Below the pieces are notes generated by a model that worked only from the letters and a program-made list of their open reading frames with translations, did not search any database and was not told the origin of the DNA. A DNA stretch of 18,037 nt from CAYVFM01 sp964546375. GTDB lineage: Bacteria > Gemmatimonadota > Gemmatimonadetes > Palauibacterales > Palauibacteraceae. The stretch is from NCBI GenBank assembly GCA_964546375.1, contig CAZJJO010000038.1, positions 1 through 18,037 on the forward strand, in the 5' to 3' direction. Position numbers and translations under genes: made by a program. How positions within the stretch are numbered: the stretch's first letter is position 1; every line of letters starts with the position of its first letter. Below, piece by piece: positions 1-7,400 of the stretch.

Positions 1-1432
1 CGGTGAGCAGCAGCGCGCACTCGGCCGCCTCCGCGCCGTCCAGGCCGGCCGCCTCGACGGCCCCGGCGGCGCCGGCCAGCACGTCGCCCGAGCCGCCGCT
101 GGCCACCTCCGCCCCGGCGTGGGGCGCCACCCGCAGGGGCCCGTCCGGGACGGCCACCACCGACGGGGCGCCCTTGAGCAGGACGGCCGCCCCCAGCCGG
201 TCGGCCGCCGAGCGCGCCGCCGTCGGCGGGTCGTCCAGGACCTCGTCGATCCCGACGCCCGCCAGGCGGGCCAGCTCGCCGGGATGGGGGGTGGCCAGGT
301 CGCCCGGGCCCAGCCGGTCGGCCAGCCCGTCGGCGTCGCCGGCCCAGGCGTTCAGCCCGTCGGCGTCCACCAGGACCGGGCGGTCGCCGCGGGCCGCCAG
401 CACCGCCTCGGCCAGCGCCCTCCGGTCCGGCCCCCGGCCCATCCCCGGCCCCAGGACCACGGCGTGCGACCAGGCCACCGCCTCCTCCACCGCCGCTTCG
501 TCGTCCCAGGGCTCGAACAGGCCGTCGGGCACCGACGACTGGACGATCGTCCGGTTGCCGGGCGCCCCCACCACCCGGACGATGCCGGCGCCGGCCCGCC
601 CGGCGGCCCGGGCCGCCAGCACCGAGGCCCCGGCCATCCCCTCCTGGCCGGCCACCACGGCCAGGTAGCCGGCGTCGCCCTTGTGGGCGTCGGGGGCCCG
701 CCGGGGCAGCAGCTCGCGGACCCGCCGGGCGGTCACCGCCCGGGCGCCCGTCTCCCCCGGGGGCGGGAAGCCGATCTCCACGGCCACCACGTCGCCGGCG
801 TGCCCGCGGGCCGGCCGCAGCAGCAGGCCCAGGTTGGGCCAGCCCAGGGCCACCGTCAGCTCGGCCCGCACGCATGCGCCGGGGACCGAGCCGTCGGTGA
901 GGTCGGCGCCGCTGGGCCCGTCCACGGCGGCCACCGGCACGTCCAGACCGTTCAGCGTCTCGATGTGGGACGCCTGGGGCTCCCGGGGCGCCCCCCGGAT
1001 GCCGGTGCCCAGGATCCCGTCCAGCGCCACCGCCGCCCCCCGGCAGGCCGCCTCCAGCCGGTCGGCCTCGACGGCGGGGACCTCCCGGCCGGCCGTCACG
1101 TCGGGCTCGGGCGGCCCGCTCCCGCAGAGCACCGCCCGCACCTCCCGCCCGCGGGCCGCCAGCGTCCGCAGGGCCACCAGCGCGTCGGCCCCGTTGTGGC
1201 CGGAGCCCAGCAGGCCCACCACCGGCCCCGACGGCCACCGGCACGCCACCCGGCGGGCCACGGCCCGCCCGGCGGCTTCGATGAGCGTCCGCTCGGTCGT
1301 GTGGCCGGCCTCGACGGCCCGCCGGTCCAGCTCGCCCATCTCGGCGGCCGTGGGCAGGAGGACGCGGGCGGCGGAGGCGCGCCAGCCCTCGCGGTCCCGG
1401 AGGCGGCGCTCGGTGGGGTCATCGGGGGTCAC
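1..1432 (-). CDS. nnr: Bifunctional NAD(P)H-hydrate epimerase / ADP-dependent NAD(P)H-hydrate dehydratase (3' end cut by window)
   Basis: Repairs damaged nicotinamide cofactors. The YjeF-N half interconverts the R and S hydrates of NAD(P)H, and the ribokinase-like half dehydrates the S form using ADP. I translated 477 codons from GTG 1432, which has GAGG a few bases upstream; the frame stays open to base 1, so the C-terminus lies outside the window. Residues about 25-225 are YjeF-N, with GSGHNGADALV at 76-86 and DGPSGAD at 171-177. Residues about 232 onward are the dehydratase, with HKGDAGY at 250-256, LVDADGLNA at 354-362, TPHPGE at 381-386, LLKG at 418-421 and GSGDVLAG at 447-454, where D450 is the expected catalytic Asp. 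The usual NNGGDG nucleotide motif of the epimerase reads HNGADA here, so the epimerase half may be altered. The gene follows a Minf_1886-family gene after 94 bases and probably shares its promoter. Confidence 0.93.
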   Translation of the reverse strand, partial: MTPDDPTERRLRDREGWRASAARVLLPTAAEMGELDRRAVEAGHTTERTLIEAAGRAVARRVACRWPSGPVVGLLGSGHNGADALVALRTLAARGREVRAVLCGSGPPEPDVTAGREVPAVEADRLEAACRGAAVALDGILGTGIRGAPREPQASHIETLNGLDVPVAAVDGPSGADLTDGSVPGACVRAELTVALGWPNLGLLLRPARGHAGDVVAVEIGFPPPGETGARAVTARRVRELLPRRAPDAHKGDAGYLAVVAGQEGMAGASVLAARAAGRAGAGIVRVVGAPGNRTIVQSSVPDGLFEPWDDEAAVEEAVAWSHAVVLGPGMGRGPDRRALAEAVLAARGDRPVLVDADGLNAWAGDADGLADRLGPGDLATPHPGELARLAGVGIDEVLDDPPTAARSAADRLGAAVLLKGAPSVVAVPDGPLRVAPHAGAEVASGGSGDVLAGAAGAVEAAGLDGAEAAECALLLT

Positions 1433-1526
1433 GGCAGCACCTCGGGCGGCGGGGGGACGGCGGAAGGGGAGCGGCGGAGGGCGGCGGACGGTCGGCGGCC
1501 CGGGCGGGGGCGCCGGCGGGGCGGCC
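1433..1526. other. Short intergenic spacer between the Minf_1886 gene and nnr
   Basis: These 94 bases are almost entirely G and C. I see no convincing -10/-35 pair and no hairpin followed by a T-run, so nnr is most simply read from the upstream promoter near 2020-2049. The only functional site visible is the GAGG Shine-Dalgarno core just before the GTG start of nnr. Confidence 0.5.
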
Positions 1527-1904
1527 TCAGGCGAATCGCTCCTCCTCGAGCACGCCCCAGGGGTACTCCCGGTCGAAGGCCTCCTCGAAGCTGTAGAGGC
1601 CCTCGAAGTCCTCGCGCGAGTCCGACGGCTGCTTGGTCAGCACCCCGCAGTCGACCATCAGGAACACCATCTCGCCCAGGTCGGAGGTGGAGTGAATGCC
1701 CCAGTGCTCCAGCACCGTGCGGGCCAGCGGCCCGTAGCGCTCCAGCGCCAGCCGGCGGACGGCGTCGGCCAGCTCGGGGCCCGAGACGTGGCGGGGCCGG
1801 TCGAGCCCCTCCATGCAGCGCTTGAGCGCGCTGAGCAGGAAGACGTAGGCCGACTCCGTGTAGCGGGGGTTGCGGCGCTGGAGACGGGCCAGGACGTCGC
1901 GCAT
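1527..1904 (-). CDS. Minf_1886 family protein (function unknown)
   Basis: A 125-residue protein that resembles the small Minf_1886 family. Recognition features are an N-terminal helix ending in RRNPRY (10-15), RHVSGPEL at 38-45, YGPLARTVLEHWGI at 57-70, TSDLGEMVF at 73-81, and an acidic/aromatic end with EDFEGLYSFEEAF at 98-110. No enzyme motif, signal peptide or membrane segment is visible, and I know of no established function for the family. ATG 1904 is preferred because GGAA lies 8 bases before it and the protein then starts at the conserved helix; GTG 1910, two codons upstream, is also possible. It is preceded by a 141-base spacer holding a good promoter candidate and followed by nnr, so these two genes may be their own transcription unit. 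Confidence 0.82.
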   Translation of the reverse strand: MRDVLARLQRRNPRYTESAYVFLLSALKRCMEGLDRPRHVSGPELADAVRRLALERYGPLARTVLEHWGIHSTSDLGEMVFLMVDCGVLTKQPSDSREDFEGLYSFEEAFDREYPWGVLEEERFA

Positions 1905-2019
1905 CGTCACGGTTCCGTGGAATCGGGTCGCCTCGAACCGCCGCGGGGCCCGGAAGCCGTTCGCCCGCCGCGGGTTGCGGCCGGCGCCCACGGCCCGGGC
2001 CCGGGGGTCGACCGCCGGG

Positions 2020-2049
2020 AATGTAGGCGGCCCCGATTCGGGCCGTCAA
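2020..2049 (-). promoter_or_regulatory. Candidate sigma70-type promoter for the Minf_1886-nnr unit
   Basis: On the minus strand a TTGACG -35 box (2044-2049) is followed by an 18-base spacer and a TACATT -10 box (2020-2025). The -35 matches TTGACA at five of six positions and the -10 keeps the TA...T frame, which stands out in DNA this rich in G+C. The -35 overlaps the stop codon of the yigZ-type gene. The predicted transcript would have an untranslated leader of roughly 100 bases before ATG 1904. Confidence 0.45.
2028..2045 (-). terminator. Short GC hairpin just after the yigZ-type stop; weak terminator candidate
   Basis: Arms CGGCCC and GGGCCG with a 6-base loop form a perfect 6-bp stem immediately after the stop codon of the YigZ/IMPACT gene. 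No T-run follows, so it is at best a weak or factor-assisted terminator. It also sits inside the spacer of the candidate promoter at 2020-2049, so the two readings compete. Confidence 0.25.
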
Positions 2050-2660
2050 CCCCGGAGCGGCACCAGGACCGGGGCCTCGTCGACCTCCACCTCGGCCCGG
2101 CCGCCGGTGACCTCGAGCAGGGTCCGGCGGAGCGCCTCCACCCGCCCCTCGGGCACCGCCAGCTCCCGGGTCACCTCCGCGCCCCACGTCCCGTCCCGGC
2201 GGGCCGCTCCGCTCCGCTCGACGGCCGCCTCGACCGCGCCGCTGTCCCCGTAGGCGTGGACCACGCGCACCCGGCGTCCGCGGACGGCCCGGTGGGCGGG
2301 GACCTCGGCCAGCGCCCGCCGCGCGGCCTCGCCGTAGGCGCGGCCCAGCCCCCCCGTGCCCAGCTCGGTGCCGCCGAACCAGCGGACCACCACCACGGCG
2401 GCGCGGCGCAGGCCGGCGGCCTCGAGGGCCCCGAGGCAGGGGCGGCCGCCGGTCCCGGAGGGCTCGCCGTCGTCGTCCTGCAGGGCGTCGTCGGGCGAGA
2501 GGCCCCGCCAGGCGAGGACGTGGTGGGTGGCGTCGTGGTGCTCGTCCCGGGCCTCCTCCCGGAGCCGGCGGGCCCGCTCCGCGGTCCGGGCGGGCGCCGC
2601 GCGGGCCAGGAACCGGGAGCCCCGCTCGCGCAGCTCGGCCTCGGCCCGGCCGGTGGGCAC
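2046..2660 (-). CDS. YigZ / IMPACT (UPF0029) family protein
   Basis: A 204-residue member of the IMPACT/YigZ family. Diagnostic motifs are GSRFLA at 14-19, DATHHVLAW at 43-51, DGEPSGTGGRP at 64-74 and VVVRWFGGTELGTGGLGRAY at 90-109, followed by a C-terminal ferredoxin-like DUF1949-type region. Length is normal for the family. The eukaryotic homologue IMPACT restrains GCN2; the bacterial role is not settled, so I assign no reaction. GTG 2660 is the first standard start. A CTG at 2678, preceded by a G-rich stretch, would add MSDPVR and bring the distance to the GSRF motif closer to that of the E. coli protein. It follows glyA by about 30 bases or less and is probably the last gene of the rex-headed run. 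Confidence 0.88.
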   Translation of the reverse strand: MPTGRAEAELRERGSRFLARAAPARTAERARRLREEARDEHHDATHHVLAWRGLSPDDALQDDDGEPSGTGGRPCLGALEAAGLRRAAVVVVRWFGGTELGTGGLGRAYGEAARRALAEVPAHRAVRGRRVRVVHAYGDSGAVEAAVERSGAARRDGTWGAEVTRELAVPEGRVEALRRTLLEVTGGRAEVEVDEAPVLVPLRG

Positions 2661-2688
2661 GCGGACCGGGTCGCTCAGGCCGCCCCCG

Positions 2689-4005
2689 TCATCCCTCGTC
2701 CGGGCACGGCAGGCGCCGGTAGAGCGGGAAGGCGGCCGTCATCTCCCGGACCTCCGAGCGGACCTCGGCGACGACGTCCTCCTCGCCGCCGGCCCGGAGG
2801 ACCCGGTCGATCCAGGCGGCGATCCGCTCCATCTCCTCCGTCCCCATCCCCCGGGTGGTGACGGCGGGGGTGCCGATCCGGACGCCCGAGGTCACGAAGG
2901 GCGACCGGGTCTCGCCGGGCACGGTGTTCTTATTCAGCGTGATGTCGGCGTCCTCCAGCCACGCCTCCGCCTGCTGGCCGGTGAGGTCGGGGTCGGTCTC
3001 GCGCAGGTCGACCAGCAGCAGGTGGGTGTCGGTGCCGCCGGTCACGGGGTGCCAGCCCCGCTCCGAGAGCGCCGCGGCCAGGGCCCGGGCGTTCTCGACC
3101 ACCCGGCCGGCGTAGGCGGCGAAGCCGTCGGTGGCCGCCTCGCGCAGGCAGACCGCCTTCGAAGCGATGACGTGCATCATCGGGCCGCCCTGGGTGCGGG
3201 GGAAGACGGCCTTGTCCACCGCCTCCGCCAGCTCGTCGGTGCAGAGGATCAGCCCGGCGCGGGGGCCGCGCAGGGTCTTGTGGGTGGTGGTGGTGACCAC
3301 GTCGGCCCAGGGCACCGGCGAGGGGTGGACCCCGGCGGCCACCAGGCCGGCGAAGTGGGCCATGTCCACGACCAGCCGGGCGCCCACCTCGTCGGCCACC
3401 TCGCGGAAGGCCTCGAAGGGCAGCTCGCGGGGGTAGGCGCTCCAGCCGGCCACGATCACCTCGGGCTCCGCCTCGCGGGCCCGCTCGGCCAGCCGGTCCA
3501 CGTCCAGCCGCCCGTCGCCCTCGCGGACGCCGTAGGCGGCCACGTCGTAGAGCTGACCGCTGAAGTTGACGCCCGCCCCGTGGGTCAGGTGGCCGCCGTG
3601 GGAGAGGTCCATGCCCAGCAGGGTGTCGCCGGGCTCCATCAGGGCCGCGTAGGCGGCCATGTTGGCCTGGGCCCCGCTGTGGGGCTGGACGTTGGCGTGG
3701 TCGGCGCCGAACAGCTCGCACGCCCGGTCCCGGGCCAGCTCCTCGGCCACGTCCACGTGCTGGCAGCCGCCGTAGTAGCGCTTCCCGGGCAGGCCCTCGG
3801 CGTACTTGTTGGTGAGCGGGGTGCCCATGGCCTCGAGGCAGGCCGCCGAGCAGAAGTTCTCGCTGGCGATCAGCTCCAGGCCGGTGCGCTGGCGGTCCAC
3901 CTCGTCGAGGATCGCGCCGTGGATCTCCGGGTCGACCTCGGCCAGCGGCCGGTCCTGCCAGCCCGGCCCGGCCAGGGGCCCGTCCGTCCCGCCGGCGCCG
4001 CTCAC
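2689..4005 (-). CDS. glyA: Serine hydroxymethyltransferase
   Basis: A PLP enzyme of the cytosol that interconverts serine plus tetrahydrofolate with glycine plus 5,10-methylene-tetrahydrofolate, the main source of one-carbon units. The 438-residue length is normal. Visible signatures are LIASENF at 45-51, NKYAEG at 66-71, GKRYYGG at 74-80, DLSHGGHLTHG at 133-143, DMAHFAGL at 214-221 and TTTTHKTLRGPRAG at 238-251, in which K243 is the PLP-binding lysine. The GTG start at 4005 has GGGGAGG six bases upstream. The gene lies 52 bases after leucine dehydrogenase with no promoter or terminator that I can see between them, so cotranscription is likely. All core motifs are intact. Confidence 0.98.
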   Translation of the reverse strand: MSGAGGTDGPLAGPGWQDRPLAEVDPEIHGAILDEVDRQRTGLELIASENFCSAACLEAMGTPLTNKYAEGLPGKRYYGGCQHVDVAEELARDRACELFGADHANVQPHSGAQANMAAYAALMEPGDTLLGMDLSHGGHLTHGAGVNFSGQLYDVAAYGVREGDGRLDVDRLAERAREAEPEVIVAGWSAYPRELPFEAFREVADEVGARLVVDMAHFAGLVAAGVHPSPVPWADVVTTTTHKTLRGPRAGLILCTDELAEAVDKAVFPRTQGGPMMHVIASKAVCLREAATDGFAAYAGRVVENARALAAALSERGWHPVTGGTDTHLLLVDLRETDPDLTGQQAEAWLEDADITLNKNTVPGETRSPFVTSGVRIGTPAVTTRGMGTEEMERIAAWIDRVLRAGGEEDVVAEVRSEVREMTAAFPLYRRLPCPDEG

Positions 4006-4057
4006 GGCCGCCTCCCCGCCCCGGCTCCGGCCGCCGCCCGTCCCGCGCCCGCCGGCC

Positions 4058-5170
4058 TCACACCAGCGACTGGTGGAGGTTCGCCACCCGGTGGACCCGG
4101 CGCCGGGCCACCATGTCGGCGGCCTCGGCGCTGGTGATGCCCTCGGCCTCGGCCAGCTCGAAGACTTCGAGCAGGGTGTGGTAGATCTCCCCCGCCTTCC
4201 GCTTCGAGCGCTCCAGGCTCCACTCGGCCAGCTCCGAGTAGACGTTGATCAGGCCGCCGGCGTTGATCACGTAGTCCGGCGCGTAGAGGATGCCCCGGTC
4301 CTCGAGCTTGTCGTCGTGGGTGTCGTTGCCGAGCTGGTTGTTGGCCGCCCCGGCCACGATGTCCACGCTCAGCCGCGGGATGGTGTCGTCGTTGATGACC
4401 GCCCCCAGCGCGCAGGGCGCGAAGACGTCGGCGTCGACGCCGTAGATCTCGTCGGGCTCGACCGGCTCGGCGTCGAACTCGTCCACCACCCGCTGGACCT
4501 TCTCCTCGTCGATGTCGGTCACCACCAGCCGGGCGCCCTCCCGGTGCAGGTTCTCGCACAGGTAGTAGCCCACGTGGCCGGTGCCCTGGACCGAGACGGT
4601 GCGGCCCGAGAGGTCGTCGGAGCCGTAGACGCGGCGGGCGCAGGCCTTGATGCCGCGGTAGACGCCGTAGGCGGTGACCGGCGAGGGGTCGCCCGACCGG
4701 CCGGCGATGCCGACCACGCTGTCGGTCTCCATGTGGACGAAGTCCATGTCCTCGACCGAGGTGCCCACGTCCTCGGCGGTGATGTAGCGCCCGCCCAGGC
4801 TCTCCACCGCCCGGCCGTGGGCCCGCATGATCATCTCGCGGTCCTTGCGGTCGTTGTCCCCGATGATGACCGACTTGCCGCCGCCCAGGTTCAGCCCGGC
4901 CACGGCCGCCTTGTAGGTCATCCCCCGGGCCAGCCGGAGGACGTCCACCAGGGCGTCCAGGTCGGAGTCGTAGTTCCAGAAGCGGGTGCCCCCCAGGGCC
5001 GGGCCCAGGGTGGTGTCGTGGATGGCGATGATGCCCCGGTAGCCTTCGGCCGGCTCCTGGGTGAAGACGACCTGCTCGTGGCCGTGCTCCTCGATGAGGT
5101 CGAAGAGGCCGCCGGAGCGGTCGCCCTCCTCCATGACCGACTCGGGCACTTCGATGCCGGGATGTGTCAC
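4058..5170 (-). CDS. Leucine / branched-chain amino acid dehydrogenase (Glu/Leu/Phe/Val family)
   Basis: Predicted to oxidatively deaminate leucine, valine or isoleucine with NAD+, giving branched-chain 2-oxo acids, ammonia and NADH in the cytosol. The 370 residues match the usual length of leucine dehydrogenases. GPALGGTRFW at 56-65 and GLNLGGGKSVIIGD at 92-105 are characteristic; K87 and K99 match the two conserved active-site lysines of this family. The Rossmann motif GTGHVG is at 196-201. The GTG start at 5170 is preceded closely by GGGAAGGA. Substrate choice (Leu, Val or Phe) cannot be fixed from the motifs. It is 124 bases downstream of an acyl-CoA dehydrogenase gene, consistent with branched-chain amino acid catabolism, though no branched-chain 2-oxo acid dehydrogenase is in the window. 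Confidence 0.93.
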   Translation of the reverse strand: MTHPGIEVPESVMEEGDRSGGLFDLIEEHGHEQVVFTQEPAEGYRGIIAIHDTTLGPALGGTRFWNYDSDLDALVDVLRLARGMTYKAAVAGLNLGGGKSVIIGDNDRKDREMIMRAHGRAVESLGGRYITAEDVGTSVEDMDFVHMETDSVVGIAGRSGDPSPVTAYGVYRGIKACARRVYGSDDLSGRTVSVQGTGHVGYYLCENLHREGARLVVTDIDEEKVQRVVDEFDAEPVEPDEIYGVDADVFAPCALGAVINDDTIPRLSVDIVAGAANNQLGNDTHDDKLEDRGILYAPDYVINAGGLINVYSELAEWSLERSKRKAGEIYHTLLEVFELAEAEGITSAEAADMVARRRVHRVANLHQSLV

Positions 5171-5294
5171 GAGTCCTTCCCTCGTCCGGTTCGGTGGCTC
5201 GTCGCGTGTCGGTGCGTCCGGTCGCTTCGGTGCGTTCGATCGCTGCGCTCGCGGTCGGTGCGTCCCCGGGGAGCGGGCGGGCCCGCGGCGGGGG
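5171..5294. repeat. Intergenic spacer with short imperfect direct repeats
   Basis: Between the acyl-CoA dehydrogenase and leucine dehydrogenase genes, the plus-strand 12-mer GTCGGTGCGTCC occurs exactly twice (5208-5219 and 5254-5265), and a variant TTCGGTGCGTTC lies between them (5226-5237). The first copy and the variant sit in tandem units of 20 and 18 bases that both begin GTCGC. I see no promoter boxes here. The repeats could be slipped-strand duplications or a protein-binding array; nothing in the sequence decides. Confidence 0.4.
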
Positions 5295-6464
5295 TCACCG
5301 GTACAGCTCCCGGGCGATGATCACCCGGTGGATCTCGCTGGCGCCCTCGTAGATCTCGGTGACCTTGGCGTCCCGGAAGAGCCGCTCGACGGGATACTCC
5401 CGGGCGTAGCCGTAGCCGCCGAAGACCTGGACCGCCTCCCGCGTGACGCTCACCGCGGTCTCGCTGGCCTCCAGCTTGGCCGCGCTCGAGAGGCGGAGGC
5501 TGTCGGCGTCCTCGACCATGTAGGCACGCGCCGCCCGGTGAAGCAACCCCCGGGCCCGCTCCACCTTCCGGGACATCTCGGCCAGCTTGAAGGCCAGCCC
5601 CTGGAACTCGCGGACGGGCCGGCCGAACTGCTCGCGCTCGTCGGCGTAGGCGACGGCGTGGTCGAGCGCCGCCCGGGCGATGCCCACCGCCTGGGCCGCG
5701 ATCCCGAGCCGCCCCCCCTCCAGGGCCGCCAGCGCGTAGCGGTAGCCCTGCGAGGGCTCGCCCACCAGGTGCTCCGGGCCCAGACGGAGGTCGTCCATCT
5801 GGACGGCCACCGTCTCCGAGCCCCGCAGGCCCATCTTCCGCTCCTTCTTGGCCGGCCGCCACCCGTCGCGGTCGGTGGGCACCAGGAAGGCCCCGATGCC
5901 GTCCTTGCCCCGCCGGTCGCCCGGCTCGTCGGTGCGGGCGAAGGTCAGCACGAGGTCGGCCGACGCCCCGTTGGTCACCCACATCTTCTCGCCGTTCAGC
6001 ACCCAGCCGCCGTCCCGGCGCTCGGCCTCGGAGACGAGGCTGGCGGCGTCGCTGCCCGAGCCGGCCTCGGACAGCGAGAAGGCGGCCAGCACCTCGCCGC
6101 GGGCCATGGGGCCGAGCCAGCGCTCCTTCTGCTCCTCGTCGCCGTGCTCCAGCAGGATCCGGGCGGGCAGCGAGTTGTGGACCGAGACGGAGACCGCCAC
6201 CGAGGGGTCCCCCCAGGCGATCTCCTCCAGGACGGCCAGGTAGGTGAGCTCGTCCAGGCCCAGCCCGCCCCACGCCTCGGGGATGAGCATGCCGAGGAAG
6301 CCCAGCCCGGCCAGCCGATCGACGATCTCGCGGTCGAACTCCGACTCGCGCCGGTCCCGCCCGGCCGCGCCCGGCCGGATCTCCTCCTCGGCGAACTGAT
6401 GCGCCAGCTCGCAGATCTGCCGGGCCTCGTCGGAGAGGCCGCTGCCTGTGTGGACCTCGAGCAT
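5295..6464 (-). CDS. Acyl-CoA dehydrogenase (short/branched-chain type)
   Basis: An FAD flavoenzyme predicted to catalyse alpha,beta-desaturation of an acyl-CoA thioester, passing electrons to ETF. The 389-residue length is typical. Visible signatures are SLSEAGSGSDA at 130-140, WVTNG at 162-166, a middle beta-domain to about 230, and the C-terminal helical domain with REQFGRP and the segment EIYEGASEIHR. E373 in that segment is at the position of the catalytic base in short- and medium-chain enzymes, rather than the shifted position of isovaleryl- and long-chain enzymes. ATG 6464 has only a weak Shine-Dalgarno. Neighbouring hydroxybutyryl-CoA dehydrogenase and thiolase genes favour butyryl-CoA as substrate; the adjacent leucine dehydrogenase leaves a branched-chain acyl-CoA possible. 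A strong hairpin precedes the gene. Confidence 0.95.
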   Translation of the reverse strand: MLEVHTGSGLSDEARQICELAHQFAEEEIRPGAAGRDRRESEFDREIVDRLAGLGFLGMLIPEAWGGLGLDELTYLAVLEEIAWGDPSVAVSVSVHNSLPARILLEHGDEEQKERWLGPMARGEVLAAFSLSEAGSGSDAASLVSEAERRDGGWVLNGEKMWVTNGASADLVLTFARTDEPGDRRGKDGIGAFLVPTDRDGWRPAKKERKMGLRGSETVAVQMDDLRLGPEHLVGEPSQGYRYALAALEGGRLGIAAQAVGIARAALDHAVAYADEREQFGRPVREFQGLAFKLAEMSRKVERARGLLHRAARAYMVEDADSLRLSSAAKLEASETAVSVTREAVQVFGGYGYAREYPVERLFRDAKVTEIYEGASEIHRVIIARELYR

Positions 6465-6491
6465 GGCGGTCCGGGGTCGGGGTTCGCGGCG

Positions 6492-6515
6492 GGGACGGCC
6501 CGCTCGGGCCGTCCC
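6492..6515 (-). terminator. Perfect 10-bp intergenic hairpin between hbd and acd
   Basis: Arms GGGACGGCCC and GGGCCGTCCC with a 4-base loop form a perfect GC-rich stem within the 60-base gap between the 3-hydroxybutyryl-CoA dehydrogenase stop and the acyl-CoA dehydrogenase start. No T-run follows on either strand. It may be a leaky terminator, an mRNA-stability or processing element, or a factor-dependent pause site. It is the strongest intergenic hairpin I found in the window. Confidence 0.45.
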
Positions 6516-6524
6516 GGGGTCGGC

Positions 6525-7400
6525 TCAGTCGTCGTACGCGTAGAATCCGCGGCCGCTCTTGCGGCCCAGCCGCCCGGCGGCCACGTGCTTCCGGAGCAGC
6601 GGGCAGGGACGGTACTTGTCGTCGCCCAGGTCCCGGTGGAGGACCTCGAGGACGTGCAGGCACGTGTCCAGCCCGATGAGGTCGGCCAGCCGGAGCGGGC
6701 CCATCGGATGGTTCATCCCCAGCTCCATCACCCGGTCGATGGCCTCGCGGTCGGCGACCCCCTCCATGAGGGCGTAGACCGCCTCGTTGATCATCGGCAT
6801 CAGCACCCGGTTGGAGACGAAGCCGGGATAGTCCTCCACCTCCACCGGGGTCTTCCCCAGCCGGCGGGCGAGCGCCATGGTGCGCTCGGTGGTGCGGTCG
6901 TCGGTCTCCAGCCCCCGGATCACCTCCACCAGCTCCATCACCGGCACCGGGTTCATGAAGTGCATGCCGAGGACCCGCTCCGGGCGCTCCGCGTGGCCGG
7001 CGATCTCGGTGATGGAGATCGAGCTGGTGTTGGTGGCCAGGATCGCCCCCGGCCCGCAGCGCTCCGACAGCTCCCCGAAGACGTCCTTCTTGAGCTCCGC
7101 CCGCTCGGGCACCGCCTCCACCACCACGTCGGCGTCGGCCAGGGCGCCCGTGTCGGTGTCGGTGGAGAGCCGCTCCAGGGCCGCCTCCGCGTCGCCCTCC
7201 TCCACGGCGCCCTTCCCGACCTGCCGCTCCAGGTTCGAGCGGATGGACGAGCGGGCCCGCTCCAGGGCGTCCGGGTCCACGTCCACCAGCGTGGTCTCCA
7301 GCCCCGCCAGCGCGAAGACGTGGGCGATGCCGTGGCCCATGGTGCCGGCCCCGACGACGCCGGCGCGCCGGAGGTCCGGGGCCGTGCCCTCCTCGCTCAC
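6525..7400 (-). CDS. hbd: 3-hydroxybutyryl-CoA dehydrogenase (3-hydroxyacyl-CoA dehydrogenase family)
   Basis: A 291-residue stand-alone enzyme that interconverts acetoacetyl-CoA and (S)-3-hydroxybutyryl-CoA with NAD(P)(H) in the cytosol. The N-terminal Rossmann domain has GAGTMGHG at 17-24 and an Asp after the second strand (LVDVD, 38-42), which favours NAD(H) over NADP(H). NTSSISI at 124-130, MHFMNPVP at 146-153 with catalytic H147, and DYPGFVSNRVL at 190-200 with N197 match the active site of the family. The C-terminal helical domain is complete. GTG 7400 overlaps the stop codon of the CPBP protease gene (GTGA), implying translational coupling. With the thiolase two genes upstream it forms two consecutive steps of C4 acyl-CoA metabolism; no crotonase is present in the window. 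Confidence 0.95.
   Translation of the reverse strand: MSEEGTAPDLRRAGVVGAGTMGHGIAHVFALAGLETTLVDVDPDALERARSSIRSNLERQVGKGAVEEGDAEAALERLSTDTDTGALADADVVVEAVPERAELKKDVFGELSERCGPGAILATNTSSISITEIAGHAERPERVLGMHFMNPVPVMELVEVIRGLETDDRTTERTMALARRLGKTPVEVEDYPGFVSNRVLMPMINEAVYALMEGVADREAIDRVMELGMNHPMGPLRLADLIGLDTCLHVLEVLHRDLGDDKYRPCPLLRKHVAAGRLGRKSGRGFYAYDD

Noticed and set aside
1096..1422. A 108-residue minus-strand frame beginning at ATG 1422
   Set aside because: It overlaps the start of nnr in another frame and has no family features; the frame from GTG 1432 carries all the conserved epimerase and dehydratase motifs.
119..4137. Long open frames on the plus strand (for example 119-1825, 681-2861 and 2356-4137)
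   Set aside because: They lie antisense to clear enzyme genes (nnr, Minf_1886, yigZ-type, glyA). Their translations are Arg/Pro/Gly/His-rich with no recognisable family. Very high G+C makes stop codons rare, so such shadow frames are expected.
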